A stretch of DNA of 64,000 bases from Simmondsia chinensis. Its lineage: Eukaryota > Streptophyta > Magnoliopsida > Caryophyllales > Simmondsiaceae. The notes below the pieces were generated by a model. It made no database searches. It was not told where the DNA came from and saw only the letters and a list, made by a program, of their open reading frames with translations. Location: the NCBI GenBank assembly GCA_018398585.1, contig JAGTTD010000007.1:15120320-15184319 (forward strand). Direction: 5' to 3'. Positions 20,080-30,142 of the stretch are shown here, one piece after another (the stretch's first letter is position 1; each line of letters begins with the position of its first letter). Made by a program: the position numbers and the translations under genes.

Positions 20080-20500
20080 TATGAGTTCTGATCCGAAAAT
20101 AACATAAACAAACCATTCACATAAGTACCTTTACAAATAAACAATATATTTCAACTAATGACAAATTCAGAACCAAAACTAACTGAATATCCATTATTAA
20201 CTAAACATAACACAGAAATCAAATACTTGCGTAATGCAGGTTCAAATAGTCAGTCTTTCAAGACCAAAACTCTACCACTAAAAATTAAGCTTATATCTAC
20301 CACTCCCAAGACCGAAACTCTTGTACTGTCTCCAACTGTCAGGTACACCTCTCCATCAAGCAACCTCCTGGTTAGCCTGAGTCCCTACAACATATTACAG
20401 ACATAGGTAGTTGAACCTAAGTCCACACACTAAGAACCTGGTGGACTTTCAACTACACATGACTCAATCAAGTAAGATATCATCATACCTTCACGAGATA
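20080..20500 (-). pseudogene. copia protease region (minus element)
   Basis: The minus translation contains YLIESCVVESPPGS, then a CVDLGS active-site region and RLTRRLLDGEVYLTVGD, closely matching the plus-strand copy at 28405-28700 (LVESCVVESPPDSWCVDSG). In copia elements this is the aspartic protease following gag. The expected WCVDSG reads with a stop and a Leu in place of Ser. It ends near the gypsy joint. Confidence 0.78.
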
Positions 20501-21404
20501 GTTTGCCAGTTTTGGCAGGAAGGATAGCTAAGTACTTAGTGCAGTTCCTCTTTCAGTGGTCCATTTTTTCACAAAAGAAATACTTTCCCTTAGCATTTTT
20601 CTTGTTAGGCTTAGATACTACATTAGCCACCTAGCCCTTCCTTTTCTTCCTAGTTGAACCCTTAGCCTGCTTACTCTCACTCTTCCTCGATGCTTGGGTC
20701 AAGTGGACACTCCCCTTAGCCCGCATCATGCCCTTTGCTTCTTACAGCTCCTTCATTAACTCAGGCAATGAATAATCCTTATTATTCATTCCATAGTTCA
20801 GCCTGAATTAAGTGAATGAGCTGGATAGAGAAGTGAGGATGATATCCTATTGAGATTAACTATCAATCTTAGCTCCAAGAATTTCCAGTTCAGACAAACA
20901 AGCCATCAATTTCATAACATGTTCCTAAAATGGTATTCCTTTTGACATCCTCATGTTGAGCAACTTCCTCATCTTATCTTGCCTTGCTGCTCTATCCTAA
21001 CCTCTGAACATTTCTTTTAAATGTTTCAACATTTTAGTTGTTGTCTGCATCTCAAGCATCTGATGCTTGAGAACATTTGACACAGAGGCCCATATATAGT
21101 ATTTGGCTAACTCATTAGCCTTTTGCCAGCGTTCATGATGTTTTTTGACAGCAACTATGGAATTAGCAGCAGGCACAGGAGGATGAGTCTCAATAAGAAC
21201 GAATTTGTGTACCTCGTGAATTAGTACAATATTAAAATTTATTTTCCAAGTAAAATAATTCGGTCTAGTGAGTGCGTTATCCTTAAGGATCGAATGAAGA
21301 GCACTGGTCATTGCCATTACAACTTTGTGAATGCAAAATTTATGTAATCTATTATGAGTCATACAAGATGCTATGATATCCATTCTTTTAAATTCAGCAA
21401 ACAA
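20501..21404 (-). pseudogene. copia gag with zinc knuckle (minus element)
   Basis: The open part 21404-20997 (135 codons) has ALHSILKDNALTRPNYFTWK, VHKFVLIETHPPVPA, HHERWQKANELAKYYIWASVSN and HLKEMFRG, the typical copia gag N-terminal domain. Downstream, with stops, comes the basic stretch and a knuckle reading YFFCEKMDH.KRNCTKYLA, a CX2CX4HX4C knuckle in which the first Cys has become Tyr. Gag packages element RNA in virus-like particles in intact relatives. The start codon in this copy is uncertain. Confidence 0.85.
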
Positions 21405-22427
21405 AATGAGTCAGGTATCCACAAAACTAAACTATCATAAATACAATGATGACCCAACATACCACTCCTTACTCCTCGGTAGTGAGGCTATATGAAACTA
21501 GTTTCGGTGAGAACTATTCTCAATTAACATACTTTCTTGTAACTCTTACTAAATATGATTAACTCACCACTCGTTCCGTAGTCTCTAGCATAACACAACA
21601 GAGCTCCTCGGGGAGGCTAATGCATCATTCTAGTCAAGTGTACCTAAACTTTCATACAAATCCACGAAATACTCTACGGTAGTGTGGCCACACTCACTTC
21701 CCTGTACTTTAGTCTATCTTTTCAGAAGTCTAACCCTGTATTCCGTAAACTGAGACCCTCCTTAGGGGGTAATGCCAATCGACTATACTGTCACACCGGT
21801 AATAGAGACCGTGAGGACTTAACCATTGAACCTCACTCCCACTTAAATTTTATAAATTAGTGGTTTTTTTTTTATTTAAAGTGCATTTACAGACTGATTA
21901 TTACATAATTTTCATTAGAATCACATTCTAAATTTTGTTTTTTAAATTAATGACACGTCAGCGCTGACGTCAGCATCAGATTAATAAAAAAATATTTTTT
22001 TATTTTAATTAATGACATGTCAGAGCTGACAACAGCATGTCAGTGCTGACGTCAGCCACATACAATTGTAGTTTTTTTTTTTTTAATTCTAGTCTCATTA
22101 GGTCAATTATTTGTTTTATCTAACATCCAATCTTATGAGATATGTAATATACACCTAAAATGCAATTTTTGAAAATCAAATTTTCAGATCCGAACTAGCC
22201 TCTTAATTCAATTACAATTTCAAACAATTTAAAACCAAATCGGTAATTATAATCATTATTAAACACCTTTAAATAACTCTTTTAGGTTTCTTTTTCTTTT
22301 AATAAAATCTCTATTTTATTCATTTGTAGATCTACTTATTTCCTTTTAATATGCCTATTATTTGCCTCATGTATATTATGAATGTAATCTTTGATAAAAA
22401 AAAAATTATGAATGTAATCAAAGGCTG
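21405..22427 (-). repeat. Leader of minus copia element
   Basis: Untranslated DNA between the primer-binding site and gag. The gag-proximal half (about 21430-21860) matches the plus copia leader at 27600-28080 in reverse, including GAGCTCTGTTGTGT-type and GAGAATAGTTCTCACC-type text. The distal half contains T/A runs and two TGACGTCA palindromes (21956-21974 and 22045-22056). Confidence 0.78.
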
Positions 22428-22439
22428 GCTTTGATACCA
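22428..22439 (-). promoter_or_regulatory. Primer-binding site of minus copia element
   Basis: Minus-strand TGGTATCAAAGC (one change from TGGTATCAGAGC), with AT between it and the LTR end CCCAACA at 22442. Confidence 0.9.
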
Positions 22440-22441
22440 AT

Positions 22442-23690
22442 TGTTGGGACCTATTTCAAAAATATTCTCTAAATTAATTAGAACTAACATAGTGGAATGA
22501 TTTAAAATTCCTAATTTTAAACCTACATGCTTCTACTCGAATACATTCACAATAATAGCATAGAAATAACTAGCATAATAAATATTATAAATTAATAGAA
22601 AAGCAAAAAGTAAAAGAAAAAGAAGAGAAAGAAAATTACCTGAATGTAGACCTCAATGTCACTCCAAAAAATCACCGAGACCGCAGGACCTTCTACGCAA
22701 TCTCCTTCGAACACCGGGAATGTGGGCTCCGAAAAGTACTAAACTGAAGAGTAAAAAATTTCGAAGGAAAATTTTCCTCATTTAATTCTCTAAAAGATAA
22801 TACTCTCAGAAAACTATTTAATTTTTTGATAGGTAAACTTTAACTCCATGGCTTCTACTTATAATAGGCTATTGGATAGAACAATACATGAAAAATCAAT
22901 GTGGCACGCAAAATTTCAAAACAAAATGACGTCGTTTAAGCAAGAAAAAGTCTTGCGCTCATCCATGCATTATGCGCCACATGGCGCATTGCTATTGGCC
23001 AGCGCCTAAAGGCACGGATGGGTGTGTAGGATAGCCCAGTGTGCGGGCTGATTGCCCTGTCCTTAGAGGCGCGGATTGGGCCCCACTGCCAGTCATGATG
23101 CGACACGTTTTGCACCGTGATTGGTTGAGCGTGTTAGCCACGGATTGCCACTGTTTTTCATCCTTTTTTTTGTTTGTTTCCCATATGTATTAATTCATCT
23201 TATAAATTTTATTTTAGCAAAATAAATTTATTCACCTAGTAAATATCGTTTAGCATAATTCAATTTATTTATCACATGAATTCTTTCAACATTTTTTTGA
23301 TGGTGTAAATTTAGAGGCTTGCGCGGGGACCTCAGGGACAATTTAATTCTAGCTCCAAATAGGTCAAAACTAATTATCATTTTATGATAATATTTGGTTA
23401 CCATTTGGCAGGACTTAATTCCACTAAATAGTCCTACGCACTCTAGAATTAAACTTATTTATTCGATAATTTCCAAATAAACTATGTTGATAACAACAAA
23501 CCCTTTATGAGACATCCCTGAGAAAAGTAATTATAACGACTATCATTATTTTTCTCACTGTATTTTTATTAGTTCCTAACTCACCCTTCTTCGAATAAAT
23601 CATTTATACATGAACAAATTCATAGTATAAATTTGAAACGTCAAAAACTTGGAACCCTTTAGCGAAGTGTTACTTCTATTAATTTTCAAT
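22442..23690 (-). repeat. 5' LTR of minus copia element, U3 end missing
   Basis: The inner end (plus strand TGTTGGGACC) lies beside the primer-binding site. Outward, the sequence matches the reverse complement of the middle of the plus copia LTR (for example CCAAATAGGTCAAAACTAATTA against TAATTAATTTAACCCATTTGG, and the ATACTATGAATTTGTTCA stretch). The match ends near 23690, so about 650 bp of the LTR start are missing. A G+C-rich block at 22960-23160 has repeated GATTGG/CCAAT-type and GCGCC motifs. Confidence 0.83.
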
Positions 23691-23694
23691 TTTT

Positions 23695-24188
23695 ATGTAA
23701 GATCGCCGTAAATGTGAAAACAAAAAAAACGTGCAAAAGAGACTCGCCATGACTAGGGAGTGAGCCTAATTACGAACTGCACATCTTTGACCTTAACCAC
23801 TCACTGTTTTTGGAGAAAAGGTTGTGATATATTAGTATATCTGACTTCGGTTATACCGTAAGTTCTGCTTACGTTTCAATTAAGAAGACTTTGTTCAATG
23901 TTTTTGGGGAATTTTATGTATTTTTATGACAGAAAATTGGAAATGGACTTAACTCAAGTGGCATTTACAATGACGGAACAGGGCCCATAGACACCTTTCC
24001 TCATACACTGTCAGGAACTGGGGTGGAGACAAATGAAGAGCCCAGCAGTCTACTTACAAGCTCGAGTCAATCAGATTTTTAATCTTGGCACCCTTGACTT
24101 ATAATAACTCGAATGAGTTTATGTCTGACAAGATTAAGATGGAGAAAACCGTATTCGGGTCACTAGATTAGGACCAACGCTATCAAGG
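23695..24188 (+). repeat. Dispersed repeat H, first copy, left part
   Basis: Matches 63116-63615 in the same direction (GTGCAAAAGAGACTC, AACCACTCACTGTTTTTGGAGAAAAGGTTG, ATGAGTTTATGTCTGACAAGATTAAGATGGAG in short form). The copia insertion at 24189 splits this copy; it resumes at 35111. The repeat class is unknown; an LTR or leader of a large retroelement is possible. Confidence 0.8.
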
Positions 24189-24554
24189 TGTTAGGAACAG
24201 TGTTCTGAAATCCAAATTTATTCTATTAATATTATTTATTAATGAATAAAATTGAAGTTCCAGTCATTTCTGTGTTAAATTTGTATACGCGAGCATTTAT
24301 ACTACATGTGATGTTTTTCAAAGTATTGTCCATGAGATGAACAAGGTCCTCAGATTACATTTTACATATTTGTTCCAAGTGGATAATGAGATTAAGCCAC
24401 ATATAAACTTGGAACAAATGGTATAGAATATTATTCGAATAACTCGTGGTCGATGATGAGCTTGGGCTACTTGTCTGTTAAGACCATGACTTAACACTTT
24501 AGACGACTTGTCATGGTCATGAGAATGGTGATCCAAAAGTGTTAGGTTGGTGTG

Positions 24555-24585
<31 letters not shown>
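24555..24585. repeat. (TA)n microsatellite in 5' copia LTR
   Basis: About 15 TA units; absent at the matching place in the 3' LTR (33051-33060), so it expanded after insertion. Confidence 0.9.
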
Positions 24586-24587
<2 letters not shown>

Positions 24588-25748
24588 ACCATATGAGTTG
24601 CTTATTTCTAGACTACTATCAGAGATGAGTAATTCATGTTGTAATGTTTGAACGACAACTCTAAATCCTGAGAGTATTCTAGACTTGTGCATGGAACGTT
24701 AGTTACTTCGGTGTACTATAAGTAAGGTCTAGACATATGACTGAATTCCCACATACATTGGGTAGCGGCATGAAGTGTGACAAGGATTTGGTATTAAATA
24801 GGAAATCTACAGTCTCTTATGAGATAGAAATGTCCCTTTAGTTGATTTGCAAGTATTTGAATAGTTCAAAAACTTGGGCCAAAGTGTTCCAGGTATTTGA
24901 CATTTGAATTTATACTATGAATATGTTCAAGAATAAATAAATTATTCAGTGAAGGATGAGTCGGTAACTAATGGAGAAGCTGTGAGAAGGATAATGGTAG
25001 TAGTTATATTTATTCTTCATCATGGACATTTAATGGAGGCGTTGTTGTCATCAATGCAGTCTATTTGGAAAATATCGAATAGATGCTTTAAGTCTAGAGT
25101 GCAGTGAGATTTATTTAGTGGAATTAAATCTCACTAAATGGTAATTAAATTTTATTATGAGATGGTAATTAATTTAACCCATTTGGAGCTAGATTTAAAT
25201 TGTGCCCGAGGTTAGTATGCAAGCCTCTATAGTTATTGCTATCGGAAAACTATTAAAGAATTCATGAGATGAATAAATTTAATTTTGCCAAATATTATTT
25301 ATGAGATAAATAAAAGTTAAAAATTATAAGACAAAATAATTTTGAAAACTAAAATTCATAAGATGAATTTTTACATGTGAAAAACAAAGCAAAAAAAAAG
25401 GGAAAATCGCGTAATTCAGGGTTGCTATCCACTTGCTTTGTAATGGACGAACCAACGCTTGAAGTCCCTTTGTGGTGATCTGTGCCGCTAATGCGGACAA
25501 ATCAAATTGTGACATGGCACGCGGCATGTGGTCAAAGCACGCGATTTGGTCTGCTTGCGAAACCATGCATTTTACCTTATTTTGCAATGAAATGATGCAT
25601 TTTGTATTAAACTTGCAAATCCCACATCGATTTCCCAGCATATTTTCACTCCGATATAATATTACAAATAGAGGTACTTATTTCAAAGGTTTGGAATCAG
25701 TTTTAAATTAAAGGTTTCTGAAAGTGGTTACTTTCGGAGACCTGGGTT

Positions 25749-25773
25749 GGGGGGGGGGGGGGGGGGGGGGGGG
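25749..25773. repeat. G homopolymer in 5' copia LTR
   Basis: About 25 G; the 3' LTR has only GTGGGAGAGGGG at the same place (34253-34264). Length may be unreliable. Confidence 0.85.
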
Positions 25774-26183
25774 ATTTTTTAGAAAATTTTCTTTCCTCAA
25801 TTTTAATATTTTTCGGAGCCCACACTCCGGGCAGTTTAAGGTCATTGTGTAGAAGGCCACTAGGTCTCGGTTTTCTCGGAGTATTTTATTATTCATTATG
25901 GTATTCTTTTTTTGGAGCAATTTCGGGTATGTTTTTCTTTCGTTCTCTTTTAAGTTTTTGCTTTTCTATTTATTTACAGTTTTTCTTATTATGCCTGTTT
26001 TGGTTCATGTTATTGTTATGAATGTATTAGAGTAGAGGGCGGTATATTTAAATTAAAATTTAAATACGCAGATTTAAAATTAGGAATTTTAAATCAACCT
26101 TGGATTTAAAATTAAGAATTTGAAACCCTTCTGCTGCGTTAATTTAATTAAATTAGGAAAAATTTTTGAAATTTGTCCCAGTC

Positions 26184-26595
26184 ATTGGTATCAAAGCAAA
26201 GGGACATGTAGAGATAACCCTATTCCCGGGAATTTTCGCACGGGAGGCGTCAAGAAGCATGACTCTGCGCTCGGAGGCTCAGGTAGTAAGAATAGTCTCC
26301 AACACTGAGTGCTTTGATAGGTGCCCTTTGTTGTGACCACATTTGGAGAACTGTGAACCCAACAATTGGTATCAGAGTTAGATTAATTAGCAGCTGGGTT
26401 AATTAATCCCAACAATTGATATCAGAGCAAAGGTATCTATACAGATAACCCTATTCTTGGAAACTCTCGCACGTGAGGTGTCACGAAGTGTGACTCTTCC
26501 CAAGGGGACTTAGGTAGTGAGAAGAGTCTCCTATACTGAATGCTCTGATATGTGTCCTTTATTGTGACCACAGTTGGGGAAATGTGAACCTGATA
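26184..26595 (+). repeat. 3' extension of copia LTR with internal PBS-like motifs
   Basis: The related minus copia LTR ends just before ATTGGTATCAAAGC. In this LTR the same text (ATTGGTATCAAAGC at 26184) is followed by 410 bp that are still LTR. PBS-like motifs recur at about 26366 (ATTGGTATCAGAG) and 26413 (ATTGATATCAGAGC), the first and last 229 bp apart. The true primer-binding site follows at 26598. The same arrangement is in the 3' LTR (34696, 34876, 34925; end 35105). Confidence 0.82.
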
Positions 26596-26597
26596 AT

Positions 26598-26609
26598 TGG
26601 TATCAGAGC
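26598..26609 (+). promoter_or_regulatory. Primer-binding site of plus copia element
   Basis: TGGTATCAGAGC, two bases after the LTR end. A perfect initiator-Met type site, unlike the decayed copies inside the LTR. Confidence 0.9.
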
Positions 26610-28120
26610 CAGTCTCTGATTACATTCATAATATATATGAAGAGGTATAATAAAATTGAAATAAATAGGCTTGTAATTTAATAAATAGAGATTTTATTAA
26701 GAAGGACAGATTGTTTAAAGTAATTATTTAAATTTTGTAAGTCATTTATGAATTAATAGTTAATTAGATAGTTTAAAGTAATGATCTAAATTGTTTAAAT
26801 CGTTAATGAATTAATAGTTAATTAGTTTGTCAAAGGTAAAGATTTAAAATGTTTAAATTGTTAATCAAATTATTAGTTAATTTAGTTTGTCAATTCATGA
26901 AATTACATTCTTATTATTTGCGCGATGAGTTTGTGCATATTTAATCATGATTTATGAAATCGAATTAAATTGATCTAATGAGATTAGGTTCAATTAATGT
27001 TTTACAAAATCTGGCAAAGTTGATCTAATAAGATTAGATTCAATTATTTTTTAATAAAATTGGATAAAGCTGATCTAATAAGATTAGATCCAATTAATTT
27101 TTATGAAATATTTTTGGGGGACGTGTAGACGCCAGTACTGGCTAAAACAGATTATAAGAAAATATAAAATGTAAGATGGTTCTATTTTAATTAAAATTAA
27201 TATTTTTTAATTAATTAATTTTAAAATAAGATTGTAAAATAGATTATGAGATAATCTAAGTTACGATATTATTTGAATAAAAATTAATTTCTATTAATTT
27301 ATTTAATTTTAGAATGAGATTTTAAAGTACATTATATGATAATCTAAATTATAAGTTGATATTATTTTAATTAAAAATTAATTAGTTAATTTTATTGGTT
27401 AATTTTTTTTATTGAGATTCTAAGGTATATTATGAGATAATCTATGTTATAAGACATTAGTGTTTTAAATAAAAATTAACTAATTAATTTGGTTAGTTGT
27501 TTTCTAGAATGAGATTCTAAATGGGATAATGAGATAATCCAAGTTGTAAATGCAAGTTAAATTAAAAACCACTAGTTTATGAAAATCAAGTGGAAGCGAG
27601 GTTCAATTGTTGAAACCTCACAGTCTCCATTACCGGTCTAGCAATATAGTAGATTGATAGACCTCCCTGCGGAGGATGTTGGTTTGCAAATTACAGGGTT
27701 AGAATTCTATTAGGATAAACCGAAGTGCAAAGAAACGATCCAACCAAGCTACCGTTGAGTATTACGTGTATTTGTATGGAGGTTTGGGTAATGGTTTACA
27801 CTTGACTAGTGTGATGCATTAGCCACCCGAGGAGCTCTGTTGTGTCATGTTAGAGACTAAGGTAAAGTGGCGAGTTAATCATATTTAGTAAGTGTTGCAA
27901 GAAAGCATGTTAATTGAGAATAGTTCTCACCTAAACTAGCTTCGTGCAACCCCACTGCCGAGGAGTAAGGAGTGGTGTGTTTGGGTCATCATGGCATGCA
28001 TGATAGTACAATTTTGTAGATACCTGATTGATTGTGTTTGCTAAAATAAAAGAACAGATATCATTGTGTTATATATGACTCATGTTAGAAAGCTCAACAA
28101 ATGTTTGCATTTACAATATT
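26610..28120 (+). repeat. Leader of plus copia element, with tandem repeats
   Basis: Untranslated. It contains three arrays: GAATTAATAGTTAATTAG about every 62 bp (26749-26880), TGATCTAATAAGATTAG every 50 bp (26971, 27021, 27071), and ATTATGAGATAATCT about every 90-100 bp (27243-27540). The part 27600-28080 matches the minus copia leader in reverse. Confidence 0.78.
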
Positions 28121-28404
28121 TAGAAATGGATACCGCTGGTGAACTTCACTCGTTTCTAATGCCTAATGTACTCATTGGGCCAAATTACTTTGCCTGAAAA
28201 AACAAGTTAGACTTAGTTATTACTCACAAAGGACCTACTGGAAAGAAAGGAAAGGGCAAGGTTGCTAGTCTAGCAACCAAGTCTATAAAGAAGTTAGCAA
28301 AAGAAAAGTGTTTCTTTTGAGAGAAGACCACTGGAAGAAAAAACTGCACTAAGTACTTAGCTTCTCTTCTTACAAAGACTACTAAGCCATCTGGTAAAAA
28401 TATA
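28121..28404 (+). pseudogene. copia gag remnant (plus element)
   Basis: Reads GELHSFLMPNVLIGPNYFA, then a stop, then LDLVITHKGPTGKKGKGKVAS and a damaged knuckle ending KNCTKYLASLL. In the minus copy more than 200 codons lie between these two parts, so most of gag was deleted here. The knuckle has lost its middle ligands. Non-functional. Confidence 0.8.
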
Positions 28405-28767
28405 TTGATATCTCACTTAGTTGAGTCATGCGTAGTTGAGAGTCCACCAGATTCCTGGTGTGTGGACTCAGGTTTAATTGACCATGCGTGTAATATGTTA
28501 CAGGGGCTCAGGCTAACTAGAAGGCTGCATGATGGGAAGCTGTGCCTGACACTTGGAAATGGTACAAGAGTAGCAGTCTTAGGAGGAAGAGATGTTAACT
28601 TAGACTTTAGTGTTAGAGTTTTGATTTTAAAGGATTGTTTATTTTTACCTGCACTACGCAGGAATTTGATTTCTGTATCTTGTTTAATAAATAATTGTTA
28701 TTTAGTTGATTTTGATTATGAACCTTTTAATACAAGAAATAAATTGTCTATTTGCAAAAGTACATGA
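28405..28767 (+). pseudogene. copia aspartic protease (plus element)
   Basis: A 120-codon frame: LVESCVVESPPDSWCVDSG carries the DSG catalytic triad after the usual W, then HACNMLQGL, LTLGNGTRVAVLGGRDVNL and LILKDCLFLPALRRNLISVS, the standard copia protease into the GAG-pre-integrase linker. The ATG is internal to the original polyprotein. The domain itself looks open, but gag and the rest of pol are not in frame with it. Confidence 0.87.
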
Positions 28768-29590
28768 ATAAATGGTTTATTCATATTATTTCTTTATCAA
28801 AACTCTGGTATTTGTTTAAATAAATCTAACACAAGCTCACTTGTTCAAACTCTTAAAAGAAAACACCCTGAAAGGGATAATGCCTTCACATGGCACCAAT
28901 GTTTAGGTCACATTAATTCGAACATGATCCAAACACTAGTGAAATATGGACATATAGAGGTTTTGGACTTGAAGTCATTACCGGTTTGCGAATACTGCAT
29001 AGAAGGAATGATGACCAAGTCTATCTTTAAGAGTAAAGGCAACATTGTTGCTGATTTGCTTGAGCTGGTTCACACATATGTATATGGAGGTGGGTATGAG
29101 TACTTCGTCACATTGATTGATGATTACTCAAGGAATGAATATGTTTACCTAGTGAGACATAAGTCAGACTCTTTTGAAAATTTCAAAGAGTACAAAGCTG
29201 AAGTTGAAATGTAATTAGGTAAACAAGTTAAGTCACTTCGATTAGATTGAGGTGGTGAATATCTATGCGTTGAGTTTCTAGATTTCCTAACTGCAAATGA
29301 GATAAGATCTCAGCTTTCTGCTTCGAGTACACCGTAGTAGAATGGTGTTGCAAAAAGAAGGAATAGGATATTGTTAGAGAGGGTAAGGTCCATGATGAGT
29401 CATGCTACTTTATCAATCTCTTTTTTTGGGGTTATCCCAAAGAAACAAGGGTGGTCTTCTCTCCAGTCCTTCTGATCAACAGGTTTTAGTAAACGTAAAT
29501 GCAAAATTTTTAAAAAAGGATTTTGTTATAGACTACAAAAGTGAAAACAGAGTAGTGTTAGAGGAGTTGAAAGAAAATGACGCTAATTCT
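28768..29590 (+). pseudogene. copia integrase (plus element), broken
   Basis: GAG-pre-integrase text (TWHQCLGHINSNMIQTLVKYG, LPVCEYCIEGMMTK) supplies the HHCC zinc finger (H...H, CEYC). The core follows with YEYFVTLIDDYSRNEYVYLVRHKSD, where the LIDDYSR Asp is catalytic. After a stop at 29214 come LRLD.GGEY (second Asp) and NGVAKRRNR, where the expected NGVAERRNR would supply the catalytic Glu; here it is Lys. Two stops precede it. The end (29402-29596) contains the KFLKKDFV and LEELKEND text found before RT. Confidence 0.85.
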
Positions 29591-30142
29591 GAATAGCTAG
29601 ACACAATTCGGGATACAGTAGATGCATTAGATGCACCTACTGTTGGAGTTGAGAATGTTCTAAGTACACGAGAGCCTAGGTGTAGTGGAAGGATGGTTAG
29701 GGAACCTGACAGGTTCATGGTGGGAGCCTTAATGGTTGACCGTGACATTGAATTTGATCTTCTCAGCTACAACGAGGCAATTAAAGACAAGGATACTAAC
29801 CAGTGGGTCTTAGCAATGAAATTTGAGATAGAATCTATGTATTCTAATTAGGTCTGAGATCTTATAGAGGTGCCTATTGGCATTAAGCCCATTGGTTGTA
29901 AATAGGTCTACAAGAAGAAAAGAGGAGTGGACGGGAAGGTAGATACCTTTAAGGCAAGGTTGGTTGCTAAAGGTTTTACCCAAAAGGAAGGAATTCATTA
30001 TGATGAGACATTCTCACCAATAGCTATGCTAAAGTACATAAGGATACTCCTATCCATTGCAGCTCATTATGAGATTTGGCAAATGGAAGTCAAAACAGCC
30101 CTTTTGAATGGTCGTCTTGAAGATGACATCTATATGGTGCAA
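29591..30142 (+). pseudogene. copia reverse transcriptase, N-terminal half
   Basis: After a linker (GRMVREPDRFMVGAL) come the RT blocks DTNQWVLAMKFEIESM, VYKKKRGVDGKVDTFKARLVAKGFTQKEG, HYDETFSPIAMLKYIRILLSIAAHYE and WQMEVKTALLNGRLEDDIYMVQ. The first catalytic Asp position (expected QMDVKTAFLNG) is Glu here. Stops occur at about 29850 and 29905. The domain is cut at 30142 by the solo LTR, then continues at 31691. Confidence 0.88.

Larger units (their letters stand above)
20010..23690 (-). mobile_element. Ty1/copia element, 5' part only (minus)
   Basis: Minus-strand order is 5' LTR (partial), primer-binding site, long leader, gag, start of protease. Integrase, RT, RNase H and the 3' LTR are absent; the element ends where gypsy C ends. 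Protease and leader text are shared with the plus-strand copia at 24189-35105, so both belong to one broad family, but the LTR ends differ. Confidence 0.85.
24189..26595 (+). repeat. 5' LTR of plus copia element (about 2.4 kb)
   Basis: Starts TGTTAGGAACAG; collinear with 32671-35105. Differences from the 3' LTR include a (TA)n run at 24555-24585, a run of about 25 G at 25749-25773, and loss of the TATA box (ATTACAAATA at 25661-25670 against TATAAATA in the 3' LTR). The end reads CCTGATA where the 3' LTR has CCCAACA. The two LTRs have clearly diverged, so the insertion is not recent. Confidence 0.9.

Noticed and set aside
26184..26427. TGGTATCAGAGC-like sites inside the copia LTR as working primer-binding sites or tRNA genes
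   Set aside because: They have mismatches and lie inside the LTR; the perfect site at 26598 is the one beside the LTR end. No tRNA fold surrounds them.
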